Assembly: GCA_031399085.1 (NCBI GenBank)
Contig: JANNOQ010000095.1
Location: 58,233 to 122,232 of the forward strand
Direction: 5' to 3'
Source: R-RK-3 sp031399085
GTDB taxonomy: Bacteria > Pseudomonadota > Alphaproteobacteria > Rhizobiales > Rhodomicrobiaceae
DNA length: 64,000 bases
The notes under the pieces: generated by a model
The model's input: the letters and a program-made list of their open reading frames with translations, nothing else
Database searches by the model: none
What the model was told of the DNA's origin: nothing
Translations under genes and position numbers: made by a program
Shown here: positions 1-8,458 of the stretch, in pieces
Layout: each line of letters starts with the position of its first letter
How positions within the stretch are numbered: position 1 is the first letter of the stretch

Positions 1-98
1 TTGCGCACGCCGTTCCATTCCTCACCCCGCTCGCCCCTTGCCACCTGATCGTCCCAGGACCAGGTCGCGGGTTCGGTCTTGAACAGCCAGTACGCCAT
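1..98 (-). CDS. EVE domain protein, N-terminal part (cut by window edge)
   Basis: The reverse strand encodes a protein beginning MAYWLFKTEPATWSWDD and continuing with an EWNGVRN-like stretch. This is the typical beginning of the EVE (PUA-like) domain, in which the YWLFK and W-GVRN motifs line the ligand pocket. Only the first 32 codons are visible. The start codon follows a G-rich Shine-Dalgarno-like stretch. EVE proteins are small cytosolic proteins; some EVE domains bind modified bases in DNA or RNA, but the role of single-domain alphaproteobacterial members is not established. The short length limits certainty. Confidence 0.7.
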   Translation of the reverse strand, partial: MAYWLFKTEPATWSWDDQVARGERGEEWNGVR

Positions 99-237
99 TG
101 CCCCCCAGCGCTTGCGAATCGCAACTGGGTGCGAGACTAGGCCAATCGACGGCGCGCGGCACCGAAGACTTTCAACTTTATACAGATTTCGGAATGTGCG
201 GCCAGCGCGAATGAGCGGACCTGAAGGCGGCTACGCG

Positions 238-1038
238 CTATTTCTTGGGAGCGGAGACTTTTGCTGCGCCAAGCATCGCGTGGGATTTATCAGATTGCAG
301 AAACCCCGCGCACGCGTCAAACGCCGCGCCGCGCGGGATCGGAACGTCGTAGCGCGCCGCCCGGCCGTCCCAAGATCCAGCAGGCAAAAGCTGGCGGACA
401 ACATTCGTATAGGTGATCTCGCGGCCGTTATTCTCTCCGCGGCCGATATCGACGGTAACGGCGTTGCTGTAGCAAGCGAGCCACATCCGGCCGGAGCGGA
501 ACGCGCCGTTCTCCGGCGCGTCGCCCACATCCAGCTGAACATTGCCGCCCGCCAAACTCAGCGAAACCGGCACCCAGGATTTCTCAAGCAGACTGGCCGA
601 TTTTTTCATCGCTGCTTCGATGGCCGAGCGCTGACTGCCGACCGCGTGAACCATGCCGTTGACGACAAGCTGCGGCGTATAAATTTCGCGATCCCCGCGC
701 GCGTCCGCGTAGTTCCGCTGCCGCTCATTGAAGGCATCCTTGGCAAGCGTGTCTTTCCAACCGAGATGATCCCAATAGCTGACCGGAAAGCTTAGGGTCA
801 ACACATCGTCGCGCTTAGAAAACTGTTGGAGAAGCACGTCAGCGGGCGGGCATGACGAACAGCCCTGACTGGTAAAGAGTTCAAGGACATCCATGCGTTT
901 CTGATCGCCTGCCCAAGACGGTGAAATAAAAGTTGCCAGAACAATCGATCCAAGGAAGATGCCGGTTATAAAACCTACGAAACGATTTATGGAGGCATAG
1001 ACGCGCCAAAGCGCGTCTTGAGACCGTAAGCTGTTCAT
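238..1038 (-). CDS. Secreted DUF1223 thioredoxin-like protein
   Basis: A 266-residue protein with an N-terminal hydrophobic export segment (about residues 19-43, ending near SWAGD), followed by ELFTSQGCSSCPPADVLL with the CxxC pair C60/C63. This is the signature of DUF1223, a thioredoxin-fold family found mainly in proteobacteria. The later conserved YWDHLGWKD and YTPQLVVNG motifs are present. It is expected in the periplasm with a thiol-based role that has not been assigned. It lies directly downstream of aconitase on the same strand with a gap of about 100 bp, so it could be co-transcribed. There is no obvious Shine-Dalgarno site before the ATG. Confidence 0.85.
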   Translation of the reverse strand: MNSLRSQDALWRVYASINRFVGFITGIFLGSIVLATFISPSWAGDQKRMDVLELFTSQGCSSCPPADVLLQQFSKRDDVLTLSFPVSYWDHLGWKDTLAKDAFNERQRNYADARGDREIYTPQLVVNGMVHAVGSQRSAIEAAMKKSASLLEKSWVPVSLSLAGGNVQLDVGDAPENGAFRSGRMWLACYSNAVTVDIGRGENNGREITYTNVVRQLLPAGSWDGRAARYDVPIPRGAAFDACAGFLQSDKSHAMLGAAKVSAPKK

Positions 1039-1140
1039 GTAAATTGGAAAACCTCACCATCCGCAATCGTGCTGAAAAGTATCTCGCGGCCCATGCTCAA
1101 TAGCTAGTCACGAGTGGGTGACAATTTCAGCCTCGAACCA

Positions 1141-3903
1141 TCATGCCGCCGAGGACAATCCGCGCAGCACATAGTGCAGAATGCCGCCATTACGGAAGTA
1201 GCTCAGCTCATCGAGCGTGTCGATTCGACAGAACAGCGGCACGTCGCGCATCGCGCCGTCCGCAAAAAGGATCTTCGCTGTCAGCCAAGCTTGCGGTTTT
1301 AAATCCGTCAGCCCGCTGATGGACACCCGTTCATTGCCTTTCATGCCAAGGCTCTGCCAGGACGTGCCCTCCTCGAACACCAGCGGCAGCACGCCCATGC
1401 CGACGAGGTTCGAGCGGTGAATGCGCTCGAAGCTCTGCGCGATCACGGCGCGCACGCCGAGCAGCCGCGTGCCCTTAGCCGCCCAGTCACGGCTGGAGCC
1501 GGTGCCATATTCCTTGCCGGCGAAGATGACGAGCGGCACGCCCTCGCCGCGATAGCGCATCGCCGCCTCGTAGATCGGCAATTCATCGCCGCTCGGATAA
1601 TGAACCGTGACGCCGCCTTCGGTGCCCGGCACCATCTGGTTCTTAATGCGGATATTGGCGAAGGTACCGCGCATCATCACCTGGTGATTGCCGCGCCGCG
1701 CGCCATAAGAATTGAAGTCCGTGGCTGGTACGCCGTTTTCGATCAGATAGCGTCCGGCCGGGCCGCTGCGCGAGATTGAGCCGGCGGGACTGATATGATC
1801 GGTGGTGATCGAGTCGAGGAAGAGGCCGAGAACGCGCGCTCCCTCGATGTCGCCCACCGGTGCGGGGGCGCTTTTCAAATCCTCGAAATAGGGCGGGTTC
1901 TGCACATAGGTCGAGGCGGCGTTCCAATCGTATGTCAGGCCGAATTGCGACGCGCCCAAATGCTGCCAGCGCTCGTCGCCCTTGAATACGTCGCCATAGC
2001 GGGTGGTAAAGAGCTGCGGCGTGATCGTGTCGCGGATGATGTCGGCAATTTCCTGCGAGGACGGCCAGATGTCCTTCAGAAAAACCGGGTTGCCGTCCGA
2101 GCCCTTGCCGAGCGGCTCCTTCACCAGATTGACATGCATCGACCCGGCAATCGCATAAGCGACCACCAGCGGCGGAGAGGCCAGATAGTTCGCGCGCACA
2201 TCCTGATTGACGCGGCCTTCGAAATTGCGGTTGCCGGAGAGCACCGCGGCGGCGACCAAATCATTTTCGTTGATCGCTTTCGAGATTGCGTCGGGCAGCG
2301 GGCCGGAATTGCCGATGCAGGTCGTGCAGCCATAGCCGACAAGATCGAAGCCGAGCGCGTCGAGATCGGCCTGCAATCCGGATTTGGTGAGATAGTCGGT
2401 GACGACCTGGCTGCCCGGCGCCAGCGATGTCTTCACCCAGGGCTTGACGGTCAGGCCCTTGGCGCGGGCGTTGCGCGCGACCAGCCCCGCCGCGACCAGC
2501 ACGCTCGGATTGGAGGTGTTGGTGCAGGACGTAATCGCCGCGATCACCACGTCGCCGTCATGGAGCCGGTAATCCGCGCCCTCGACCGCGCCGGATTTCT
2601 CGATCTTGAGAACCGCGCCGCCGCCTTCCGCCGCCATATTGGCTTCCTCGCTGCCCGGCTTGTAACCGCGAATCTCGGCGAGCGCCGCCGTGAAACCGTC
2701 GCCGGCATTGGCGAGCGAAACCCGGTCCTGTGGGCGGCGCGGCCCGGCAAGGCTCGGCTCGACCGTGTCGAGATCGAGTTCCAGCGTGTCGGTGAAATCG
2801 GGATCGGGCGTGGTGTCGTCGCGCCACATGGCTTGCGCCCTGGCGTAGGCATCGACCAGCGCGATGCGGTGCGCGTCGCGGCCGGTCGCGCGCAGATAGG
2901 CCAGCGTGTCCTTGTCGATGGGGAAGAAGCCACAGGTCGCGCCATATTCCGGCGCCATGTTGCTGATCGTCGCCTGATCCTCAAGCGTCAGACGCCCCAA
3001 CCCCGCGCCGAAAAACTCGACGAATTTGCCGACAACGCCCTTCTTGCGCAGCATCTGCGTCACGGTCAGCACTAGGTCCGTCGCCGTCACGCCTTCGCGC
3101 AGCCGCCCATTCATGCGAAAGCCGATCACTTCCGGAATGACCATCGAAATCGGCTGGCCCAGCATCGCCGCTTCAGCTTCGATGCCGCCGACGCCCCAGC
3201 CTAGCACGGCAAGTCCGTTGATCATGGTCGTATGGCTGTCCGTGCCGACCAGCGTGTCGGGGAAGGCCTGCATGACTTCGCCGGCCGGCGTGATGAGCGT
3301 CCTCGTCCAAACCGTCTGGGCGAGATATTCCAGGTTCACCTGATGGCAAATGCCGGTGCCTGGCGGCACGACGCGGAAATTGTCGAACGCCCCCGCGCCC
3401 CAGCGCAGGAACTCGTAGCGCTCCTGGTTGCGCTCATACTCCATCTCGACATTGGTCTTGAACGCCATGCCGTTGCCGAAGGCGTCCACCATCACCGAAT
3501 GGTCGATGACGAGATCGACCGGCACCAGCGGATTGATCTTGGCCGGATCGCCGCCCATCGCCTTCATCGCGTCGCGCATCGCGGCCAGATCGACGACGGC
3601 GGGCACGCCGGTGAAATCCTGCATCAGCACGCGCGCCGGGCGGAAGGCGATCTCGCGCTCCGATTTGCGCTCGGCGAGCCATGAAGCCATCGCCCGGATG
3701 TCATCGGCCCTGACCGTCCGGCCGTCCTCGAAGCGCAGGAGATTTTCCAAAAGCACCTTCAGCGAGAAAGGCAGCCGCGAAATGCCTGTCAGACCATTCT
3801 TTTCCGCTTCCGGCAGGCTGAAATATTCGTATTGTCGGCCCTCCACCTCCAGGGTGCGGCGGCAATTGAAGCTGTCGAGCGAAATGATGGGTTGAGCGGT
3901 CAT
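1141..3903 (-). CDS. acnA: Aconitate hydratase A
   Basis: A 920-residue aconitase of the AcnA/IRP1 type, slightly longer than E. coli AcnA. It interconverts citrate and isocitrate in the TCA cycle in the cytosol. The [4Fe-4S] ligands are visible as C460 in TSCTNTSNPSVL and C526/C529 in YGCTTCIGN. The C-terminal swivel domain with GREYGTGSSRDWA-like substrate residues is present (here KEYGTGSSRDWA). It is divergent from ccmA across a 117-bp spacer, an arrangement often seen in Hyphomicrobiales. Identification is secure. Confidence 0.98.
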   Translation of the reverse strand: MTAQPIISLDSFNCRRTLEVEGRQYEYFSLPEAEKNGLTGISRLPFSLKVLLENLLRFEDGRTVRADDIRAMASWLAERKSEREIAFRPARVLMQDFTGVPAVVDLAAMRDAMKAMGGDPAKINPLVPVDLVIDHSVMVDAFGNGMAFKTNVEMEYERNQERYEFLRWGAGAFDNFRVVPPGTGICHQVNLEYLAQTVWTRTLITPAGEVMQAFPDTLVGTDSHTTMINGLAVLGWGVGGIEAEAAMLGQPISMVIPEVIGFRMNGRLREGVTATDLVLTVTQMLRKKGVVGKFVEFFGAGLGRLTLEDQATISNMAPEYGATCGFFPIDKDTLAYLRATGRDAHRIALVDAYARAQAMWRDDTTPDPDFTDTLELDLDTVEPSLAGPRRPQDRVSLANAGDGFTAALAEIRGYKPGSEEANMAAEGGGAVLKIEKSGAVEGADYRLHDGDVVIAAITSCTNTSNPSVLVAAGLVARNARAKGLTVKPWVKTSLAPGSQVVTDYLTKSGLQADLDALGFDLVGYGCTTCIGNSGPLPDAISKAINENDLVAAAVLSGNRNFEGRVNQDVRANYLASPPLVVAYAIAGSMHVNLVKEPLGKGSDGNPVFLKDIWPSSQEIADIIRDTITPQLFTTRYGDVFKGDERWQHLGASQFGLTYDWNAASTYVQNPPYFEDLKSAPAPVGDIEGARVLGLFLDSITTDHISPAGSISRSGPAGRYLIENGVPATDFNSYGARRGNHQVMMRGTFANIRIKNQMVPGTEGGVTVHYPSGDELPIYEAAMRYRGEGVPLVIFAGKEYGTGSSRDWAAKGTRLLGVRAVIAQSFERIHRSNLVGMGVLPLVFEEGTSWQSLGMKGNERVSISGLTDLKPQAWLTAKILFADGAMRDVPLFCRIDTLDELSYFRNGGILHYVLRGLSSAA

Positions 3904-4020
3904 GGCAGGGCCTTTACGTCAGTGCGCGGACAACCGGGGAGCGCCCCGCTGGCCTCGAAAGTCTCCATGTCCTATAGAGCCGGCCGCGCGATTGAGATAT
4001 ATGCATGAACGTTTTCTCAC

Positions 4021-4659
4021 ATGATAACCGATCCCGCCATACGACTCATCGTCAATGATCTCGCGGTCGCGCGCGGGACGCGGATCGTGTTTGCGGGGCT
4101 TGGCTTTGAGGTTGCGTCCGGTGAGGCGCTGACGCTGGTTGGCCCAAACGGGGTGGGCAAGACGACATTGCTGCGCGCAATCGCGGGATTTTTGCCCGCC
4201 GCTCACGGCACGGTGGCTTTGGCGGGCGGCGATACCGAACGCAGCGTCGGCGAGCAGAGCCATTATGTGGGACATCTCAACGGCATCAAACCGTCGCTCA
4301 CGGTTTCAGAGAATCTCACCTTCTTTGCGGATTTTCTCGGCGGGGATCGCGCGATGACCGCGTCCGCCGCATCGCAACTTGCTCTGGCCGATTTAGAGGA
4401 CGTGCCCGCCGCCTATCTCTCAGCCGGGCAGAAGCGGCGGCTCGGGCTTGCCCGGCTGATTTGCGCCAAGCGCCCGCTGTGGCTGCTCGACGAGCCCGCC
4501 GTGTCGCTGGACGCGGCGTCGCAGAAAATCCTGGGAGGGATGGTTGCCGCGCATCTGGCCGAGGGCGGCATGGCGATTGCCGCGACGCATACGCTGCTTG
4601 GCTGGGGAGAGGGCAAGACCCTCGACCTCGGGCGTATGGCCGCCGCGGACGCGTTATGA
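4021..4659 (+). CDS. ccmA: Heme exporter ATP-binding subunit CcmA
   Basis: A 212-residue ABC ATPase. Walker A is GPNGVGKT (residues 41-48), the signature is YLSAGQKRRLGLARL and Walker B is LWLLDEP. It is the ATPase of the CcmABCD complex, which releases holo-CcmE during cytochrome c maturation at the inner membrane. It is the first gene of the ccm run, and its stop overlaps the ccmB start in an ATGA arrangement, implying translational coupling. The short length and the lack of a C-terminal extension are normal for CcmA. Confidence 0.95.
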   Translation: MITDPAIRLIVNDLAVARGTRIVFAGLGFEVASGEALTLVGPNGVGKTTLLRAIAGFLPAAHGTVALAGGDTERSVGEQSHYVGHLNGIKPSLTVSENLTFFADFLGGDRAMTASAASQLALADLEDVPAAYLSAGQKRRLGLARLICAKRPLWLLDEPAVSLDAASQKILGGMVAAHLAEGGMAIAATHTLLGWGEGKTLDLGRMAAADAL

Positions 4660-5324
4660 AGGCGTTCCTCTCGCTCATCCGGCGCGATTTACGTCTGGCT
4701 CAGCGGCAAGGCGGCGCGCTCGCGACCGCGCTCGGCTTCTACCTCGTGATCGTCGCCACGCTCCCGCTCGGCCTCGGACCAGACCTCAATCTCCTCAGCC
4801 GGATCGCGCCGGGCGTGCTCTGGGTGGCGCTCCTGCTCTCCTCGCTGCTCTCCGCCGACCGCATGTTCAACGAGGATTACGAGGACGGCGCGCTGGAGGC
4901 GATCGCGCTCGGCCCCTTGCCGCTCGAACTCGTCGCCTTCGCCAAGGCCATCGCGCATTGGCTGAGCGTCGGCGTGCCGCTCGTGCTGCTGGCCCCGCTG
5001 CTCGCGCTGCTGCTCAATATGGACGGCCGCGCTTACGGCCCGCTGGTGCTGACGCTGGCGGCGGGGACGCCTGCGGTGAGCTTTCTCGCCGGCATCGGCG
5101 CGGCGCTGACGCTCGGGATGCGTAAGGGCGGGCTGCTGCTGCCGCTGCTGATCCTGCCGCTTTATGTGCCGATTTTGATTTTCGGGGTGTCGGCGATTGA
5201 CGCGGTAGTGACGGGACCGGGCGGTTTCGCTACGCCGTTCTCGATCCTATGCGCGCTGACGCTGGCCTCGGCGGTGCTGGCGCCATTGGCGACGGCGGCG
5301 GCGCTGAGGCTGAATTTGTCTTAG
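4656..5324 (+). CDS. ccmB: Heme exporter membrane subunit CcmB
   Basis: A 222-residue membrane protein beginning MKAFLSLIRRDLRLAQRQGG, with about six hydrophobic segments and the conserved FNEDYEDGALEAIALGPLP loop of CcmB. The start was chosen at the ATG overlapping the ccmA stop; a longer reading frame upstream runs antiparallel to the CcmA signature region and is not CcmB-like. It pairs with CcmA and CcmC in releasing heme-loaded CcmE. The next ccm gene, ccmC, does not follow directly: an antisense restriction-type gene lies in between. Confidence 0.95.
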   Translation: MKAFLSLIRRDLRLAQRQGGALATALGFYLVIVATLPLGLGPDLNLLSRIAPGVLWVALLLSSLLSADRMFNEDYEDGALEAIALGPLPLELVAFAKAIAHWLSVGVPLVLLAPLLALLLNMDGRAYGPLVLTLAAGTPAVSFLAGIGAALTLGMRKGGLLLPLLILPLYVPILIFGVSAIDAVVTGPGGFATPFSILCALTLASAVLAPLATAAALRLNLS

Positions 5325-5373
5325 ATATGAGTTAAATTTAAACTCGACTGGCGACTCGAATGATTAAGGTTTA

Positions 5374-6225
5374 TTAAATGCTTTGGAAGTGTTCGGCGTG
5401 AATTTCGATTTCTTCAACAAGGCGAATGCTAAGACCAATCTTAAGTTGCTTAAGAAGGTCACATAATGCATCGCCGTCCACGAGATCAATTGCTGGCGCT
5501 CCATCGCGCGTTGCCTCACGTTTAGCCTCGGGAGTAAATGTACCGGTTGTTATAATGAGCCCCTTGTCCGCACGTCCTACCATAGCGCCTCGAAAGTCAC
5601 GCACTATTGGAGCTCCGAGAGAACCTTTGAAGCGCTTGCTCTGGAACAAGACGTGAAACGACAGAAGGTTGAGGCGCAGAACACCGGTTCCATCGATTCC
5701 ACCGTCACCGGATCGACCAGTGACCTCTACTTTCGTGAAACCTGACTCGCGCAAGATTCGTTGGCATAAACGCTCGAATGCATCCGGCGGCATCATTAAG
5801 AGCGCTGCCAGAAGCTTGTCCTTCCACGAAACATCGGTGACTTCATCATTATCGGGAATAACTTCCTCTGAGCCTCGCTGAGCTAGGCGTAGTCGATCCT
5901 GTTCGCGCACACGTCTTGGGATAGCGCCGATCTCAGCGTCCGGCATTTCCGCCCCAATTGATGTCAAGCGCCACACACCACGCTCGCTATTTTCGAGAGC
6001 GCCCACCTTCTTCAGGTAGGTTCGGACCCACGCAAGCCTGTACTCAATTTCGGATCGTGGTCCCTCGCCATGCGGAAGGGCCCGCAGTTCATCAGATAGC
6101 CCAATCGCGCCCGAAACGGCCTCTTCCATTTCCTCGATGGTCATTGAGCCACCGCGCGCCTTGAAGGACTCGATAGATGGCTTGAATAAACTGTCGAATG
6201 GAGGGAGGTCAGCTTTAGTTGGCAC
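5374..6225 (-). CDS. Mrr-family restriction endonuclease
   Basis: A 283-residue protein starting at GTG. The N-terminal 100 residues resemble the winged-helix Mrr_N domain (EYRLAWVRTYLKKVGALEN, then GVWRLTSIG). The C-terminal part is a PD-(D/E)xK Mrr catalytic domain, with SGDGGIDG (D174, D178) and the FQSKR motif (Q195-S-K197) that replaces ExK in Mrr. Mrr proteins are type IV, modification-dependent nucleases. No methyltransferase partner is adjacent, which supports type IV action. The gene is antisense within the ccm operon and has visibly lower GC and more A/T-ending codons than its neighbours, suggesting horizontal insertion. All catalytic residues appear intact. Confidence 0.85.
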   Translation of the reverse strand: MPTKADLPPFDSLFKPSIESFKARGGSMTIEEMEEAVSGAIGLSDELRALPHGEGPRSEIEYRLAWVRTYLKKVGALENSERGVWRLTSIGAEMPDAEIGAIPRRVREQDRLRLAQRGSEEVIPDNDEVTDVSWKDKLLAALLMMPPDAFERLCQRILRESGFTKVEVTGRSGDGGIDGTGVLRLNLLSFHVLFQSKRFKGSLGAPIVRDFRGAMVGRADKGLIITTGTFTPEAKREATRDGAPAIDLVDGDALCDLLKQLKIGLSIRLVEEIEIHAEHFQSI

Positions 6226-6435
6226 TGTCGATCACCGTGACGGCTTGCGGTAACGATTATTCCTATAGCAATCTCATTTGCTCCGTTGGCGCGGCCGAGG
6301 GTTATCAACAGACCCGACACAGATTCTATTGCTCGGTGATATTCTGCAAATTACCGCCAATCAGAATGCGCCCCAAAACATCCCGCACTCGCCGTCCGGC
6401 TTGCAAACCGCCCCGGCACGCGCAAATATGCACAA

Positions 6436-7188
6436 ATGCTCAGCTTCGCGACCCTCGCCAATCCCAGCTTCTTCATGCGCCTCACCGACCGCGTGCTGCC
6501 CTGGCTCGCCGCCGTGTGGATCGCGCTGCTCGCCGTCGGCCTCTATCTCTCCTTCTTCGTCGCGCCCGCCGACTATCAGCAGGGCGAAACCGTCCGCATC
6601 ATGTTCATCCATGTCCCGTCTGCCTGGCTTGCGATGTTCTGCTACATGATCATCGCGCTTTCCTCGATCGGCTCGCTGATCTGGCGGCATCCGCTGGCGG
6701 ATGTTTCGGCGAAGGCCGCCGCCCCCATCGGCGCGGCGTTCACGCTGCTCGCGCTCGTCACCGGCAGTCTCTGGGGCAAGCCGATGTGGGGCGCTTATTG
6801 GGTGTGGGATGCGCGGCTGACATCCGTGCTCGTGCTCTTCTTCCTCTATCTCGGCCTGATCGCGCTGTGGCAGTCCATCGAGGACCCGTCGCGCGCCGGA
6901 CGGGCTGCGGCGATCCTTGCCATTGTCGGCGTCGTCAACATCCCGATCATCAAATTTTCCGTGGATTGGTGGAACACGCTGCATCAGCCGGCCAGCGTCA
7001 TGCGCTTGGACGGACCGACCATTCACCCGACGATCCTTGCGCCGCTGATCGTCATGGCGCTCGCTTTCAGCCTGATGTTTTTGTGGCTGCACATCAAGGC
7101 GATGCGCGCCGAAATTCTGAAACGGCGCGTTGAAACGATGATGATGACCCGTGTTAGCACCGCAGCCGTTCTAAAGGCCGCCGAATAG
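6436..7188 (+). CDS. ccmC: Heme exporter protein CcmC
   Basis: A 250-residue, six-helix membrane protein of the heme-handling superfamily. The tryptophan-rich WGAYWVWD motif is at residues 118-125, and the conserved histidine regions are HVPSAW (H59) and WWNTLHQ. CcmC presents heme to CcmE in the periplasm. Because an antisense gene separates it from ccmB, it cannot simply be co-transcribed with ccmAB without reading through that gene; the 210-bp spacer upstream may hold its own promoter. It is followed closely by ccmD. Confidence 0.96.
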   Translation: MLSFATLANPSFFMRLTDRVLPWLAAVWIALLAVGLYLSFFVAPADYQQGETVRIMFIHVPSAWLAMFCYMIIALSSIGSLIWRHPLADVSAKAAAPIGAAFTLLALVTGSLWGKPMWGAYWVWDARLTSVLVLFFLYLGLIALWQSIEDPSRAGRAAAILAIVGVVNIPIIKFSVDWWNTLHQPASVMRLDGPTIHPTILAPLIVMALAFSLMFLWLHIKAMRAEILKRRVETMMMTRVSTAAVLKAAE

Positions 7189-7196
7189 GAGTAGTC

Positions 7197-7382
7197 ATGG
7201 ATCTGGGACCGCACGCCGTTTTCATTTGGGCCGCTTATGGGTTGACCGCTGCTGTGGTCAGCGCGCTGGTGCTGCGCGCCATTCTCGACGAGCGGCGGCA
7301 GCGTCTCGCGCTCGCACGGTTAGAGGCGCAAGGCATCCGGCGGCGCTCCGAGGCCGGTTCGGCGGGAAATCGGCGCGGATGA
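7197..7382 (+). CDS. ccmD: Heme exporter protein CcmD
   Basis: A 61-residue protein with one N-terminal membrane helix (FIWAAYGLTAAVVSALVLRA) and a basic cytoplasmic tail with ERRQRLALARLEAQG, the usual CcmD layout. CcmD stabilises the CcmABC-CcmE complex. It starts 8 bp after ccmC and its stop overlaps the ccmG start (ATGA). Identification rests on position, size and topology. Confidence 0.9.
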   Translation: MDLGPHAVFIWAAYGLTAAVVSALVLRAILDERRQRLALARLEAQGIRRRSEAGSAGNRRG

Positions 7383-7972
7383 GCGTCGAAGCGCCAGGGG
7401 GACGCGGCTTCCGCAGCGGGTATATCCTGCCGCTTGCGGTTTTCGGGATCATGGCCGCATTCTTCATCGTCGCCTTGCAATCCGGCGACCCGTCGCGCTT
7501 GCCCTCGGCGCTGATCGGCAAGCCGGTGCCGGAATTCACGCTCGGGCCTGTCGAAGGGCTGGGCGAGATCGGCGCGACGACGCCGGGTTTCCGCAGCGCC
7601 GATCTTGCGAATGGCGAGGTTAGCGTCGTGAATGTCTGGGCGTCCTGGTGCGCGCCGTGCATTCAGGAGCATCCCAATCTGATTGCGCTCAAGCAGCAGC
7701 AAAATCTAAGGCTGATCGGCATCAACTATAAGGATGAACCGGTCGCGGCCCGCCGCTTCCTGCAACGGCTCGGCAATCCGTTCGACGCCATCGGGGCGGA
7801 TCGGAGCGGGCGCGTCTCCATCGACTGGGGCGTTTACGGCGTCCCTGAAACCTATGTCGTCGATGGCAAGGGACAGATCGTGCTCAAGCTGGTCGGGCCG
7901 CTGACGCAAGACGTCATCAAGGCGAAATTATTGCCAGCCGTCGATAAAGCGCGGACCGCGGCGCGCGGCTAG
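7379..7972 (+). CDS. ccmG: Thiol:disulfide interchange protein CcmG/DsbE
   Basis: A 197-residue membrane-anchored periplasmic thioredoxin. The signal anchor covers about residues 15-34, then comes the KPVPEFTLGP motif and the active site WASWCAPC (C91, C94). The GVYGVPETYVVDG segment with its cis-proline is typical of CcmG/DsbE. It keeps the apocytochrome c heme-binding cysteines reduced. The start was placed at the ATG overlapping the ccmD stop; the longer frame upstream has no family resemblance. The ccmE, ccmF and ccmH genes are not in the window. Confidence 0.95.
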   Translation: MSVEAPGGRGFRSGYILPLAVFGIMAAFFIVALQSGDPSRLPSALIGKPVPEFTLGPVEGLGEIGATTPGFRSADLANGEVSVVNVWASWCAPCIQEHPNLIALKQQQNLRLIGINYKDEPVAARRFLQRLGNPFDAIGADRSGRVSIDWGVYGVPETYVVDGKGQIVLKLVGPLTQDVIKAKLLPAVDKARTAARG

Positions 7973-7974
7973 CG

Positions 7975-8199
7975 TTACATCGCGTCTTGGTCGTCCCGGT
8001 CGAGATAAGGATCGGCCGGGTGATGTGCGCCGCGCCCTTTTGGCAAAATCAACAGCAAAAGCACGATCGGCGGAAACAGGAAGGCCGCAATCGTCCAATA
8101 GCCTGGATGGCGGCGACGGTTTGGCGCGGCCACGCCGGCGATAACTCCGGCCGTCAAAGCGCACGCAAGGTACAAGGTAATTCCGAGCCCGGTATTCAT
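7975..8199 (-). CDS. Small two-helix membrane protein, unknown
   Basis: A 74-residue protein with two hydrophobic stretches (LGITLYLACALTAGVIAGVA and TIAAFLFPPIVLLLLIL) separated by a basic loop (APNRRRHPGYW), and an acidic tail rich in D. A GGAAG Shine-Dalgarno-like site precedes the ATG. It is convergent with ccmG, with only 2 bp between stops. I do not recognise a named family; small PMF-type membrane proteins of this shape are common in Hyphomicrobiales. Confidence 0.6.
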   Translation of the reverse strand: MNTGLGITLYLACALTAGVIAGVAAPNRRRHPGYWTIAAFLFPPIVLLLLILPKGRGAHHPADPYLDRDDQDAM

Positions 8200-8423
8200 G
8201 GAATTTTTCTTCCTGCCCTTTCCTCAACCTATGATTTAAGCGTGGTTAGGCTCCAGGAGAATACCCCTTCTGTCTTTCTTTCAATTAACTTTCAACATGA
8301 TCTTCAAATCCCAGGACTTAACGATTTCGGAGATGAGAACCGGTTTTGCGTAAAGATGATGCGCAACAATCGGATAGAGCCGCCTTCCGATGGTATCGAA
8401 GCCAAAAATCTCCAGAAATTCAT

Positions 8424-8453
8424 TTGTCTGCATCACTGACATCGCCATATAAA
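8424..8453 (+). promoter_or_regulatory. Putative dapF promoter, leaderless
   Basis: TTGTCT (8424-8429) and TATAAA (8448-8453) are separated by 18 bp. The -10 hexamer ends 5 bp before the dapF ATG, and there is no Shine-Dalgarno sequence in front of that ATG, so transcription would begin at or next to the start codon. The -35 match is only moderate. Confidence 0.4.
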
Positions 8454-8458
8454 TTGGC

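Noticed and set aside
1795..3075. Long open frame (426 codons) antisense to acnA
   Set aside because: Arg/Gly/Ala-rich product with no motifs; a by-product of GC-rich codon use in acnA.
1..5373. EVE-domain gene and Mrr nuclease as one defence island
   Set aside because: They are 5 kb apart, separated by housekeeping genes, with no shared operon; single EVE genes are common outside defence loci.
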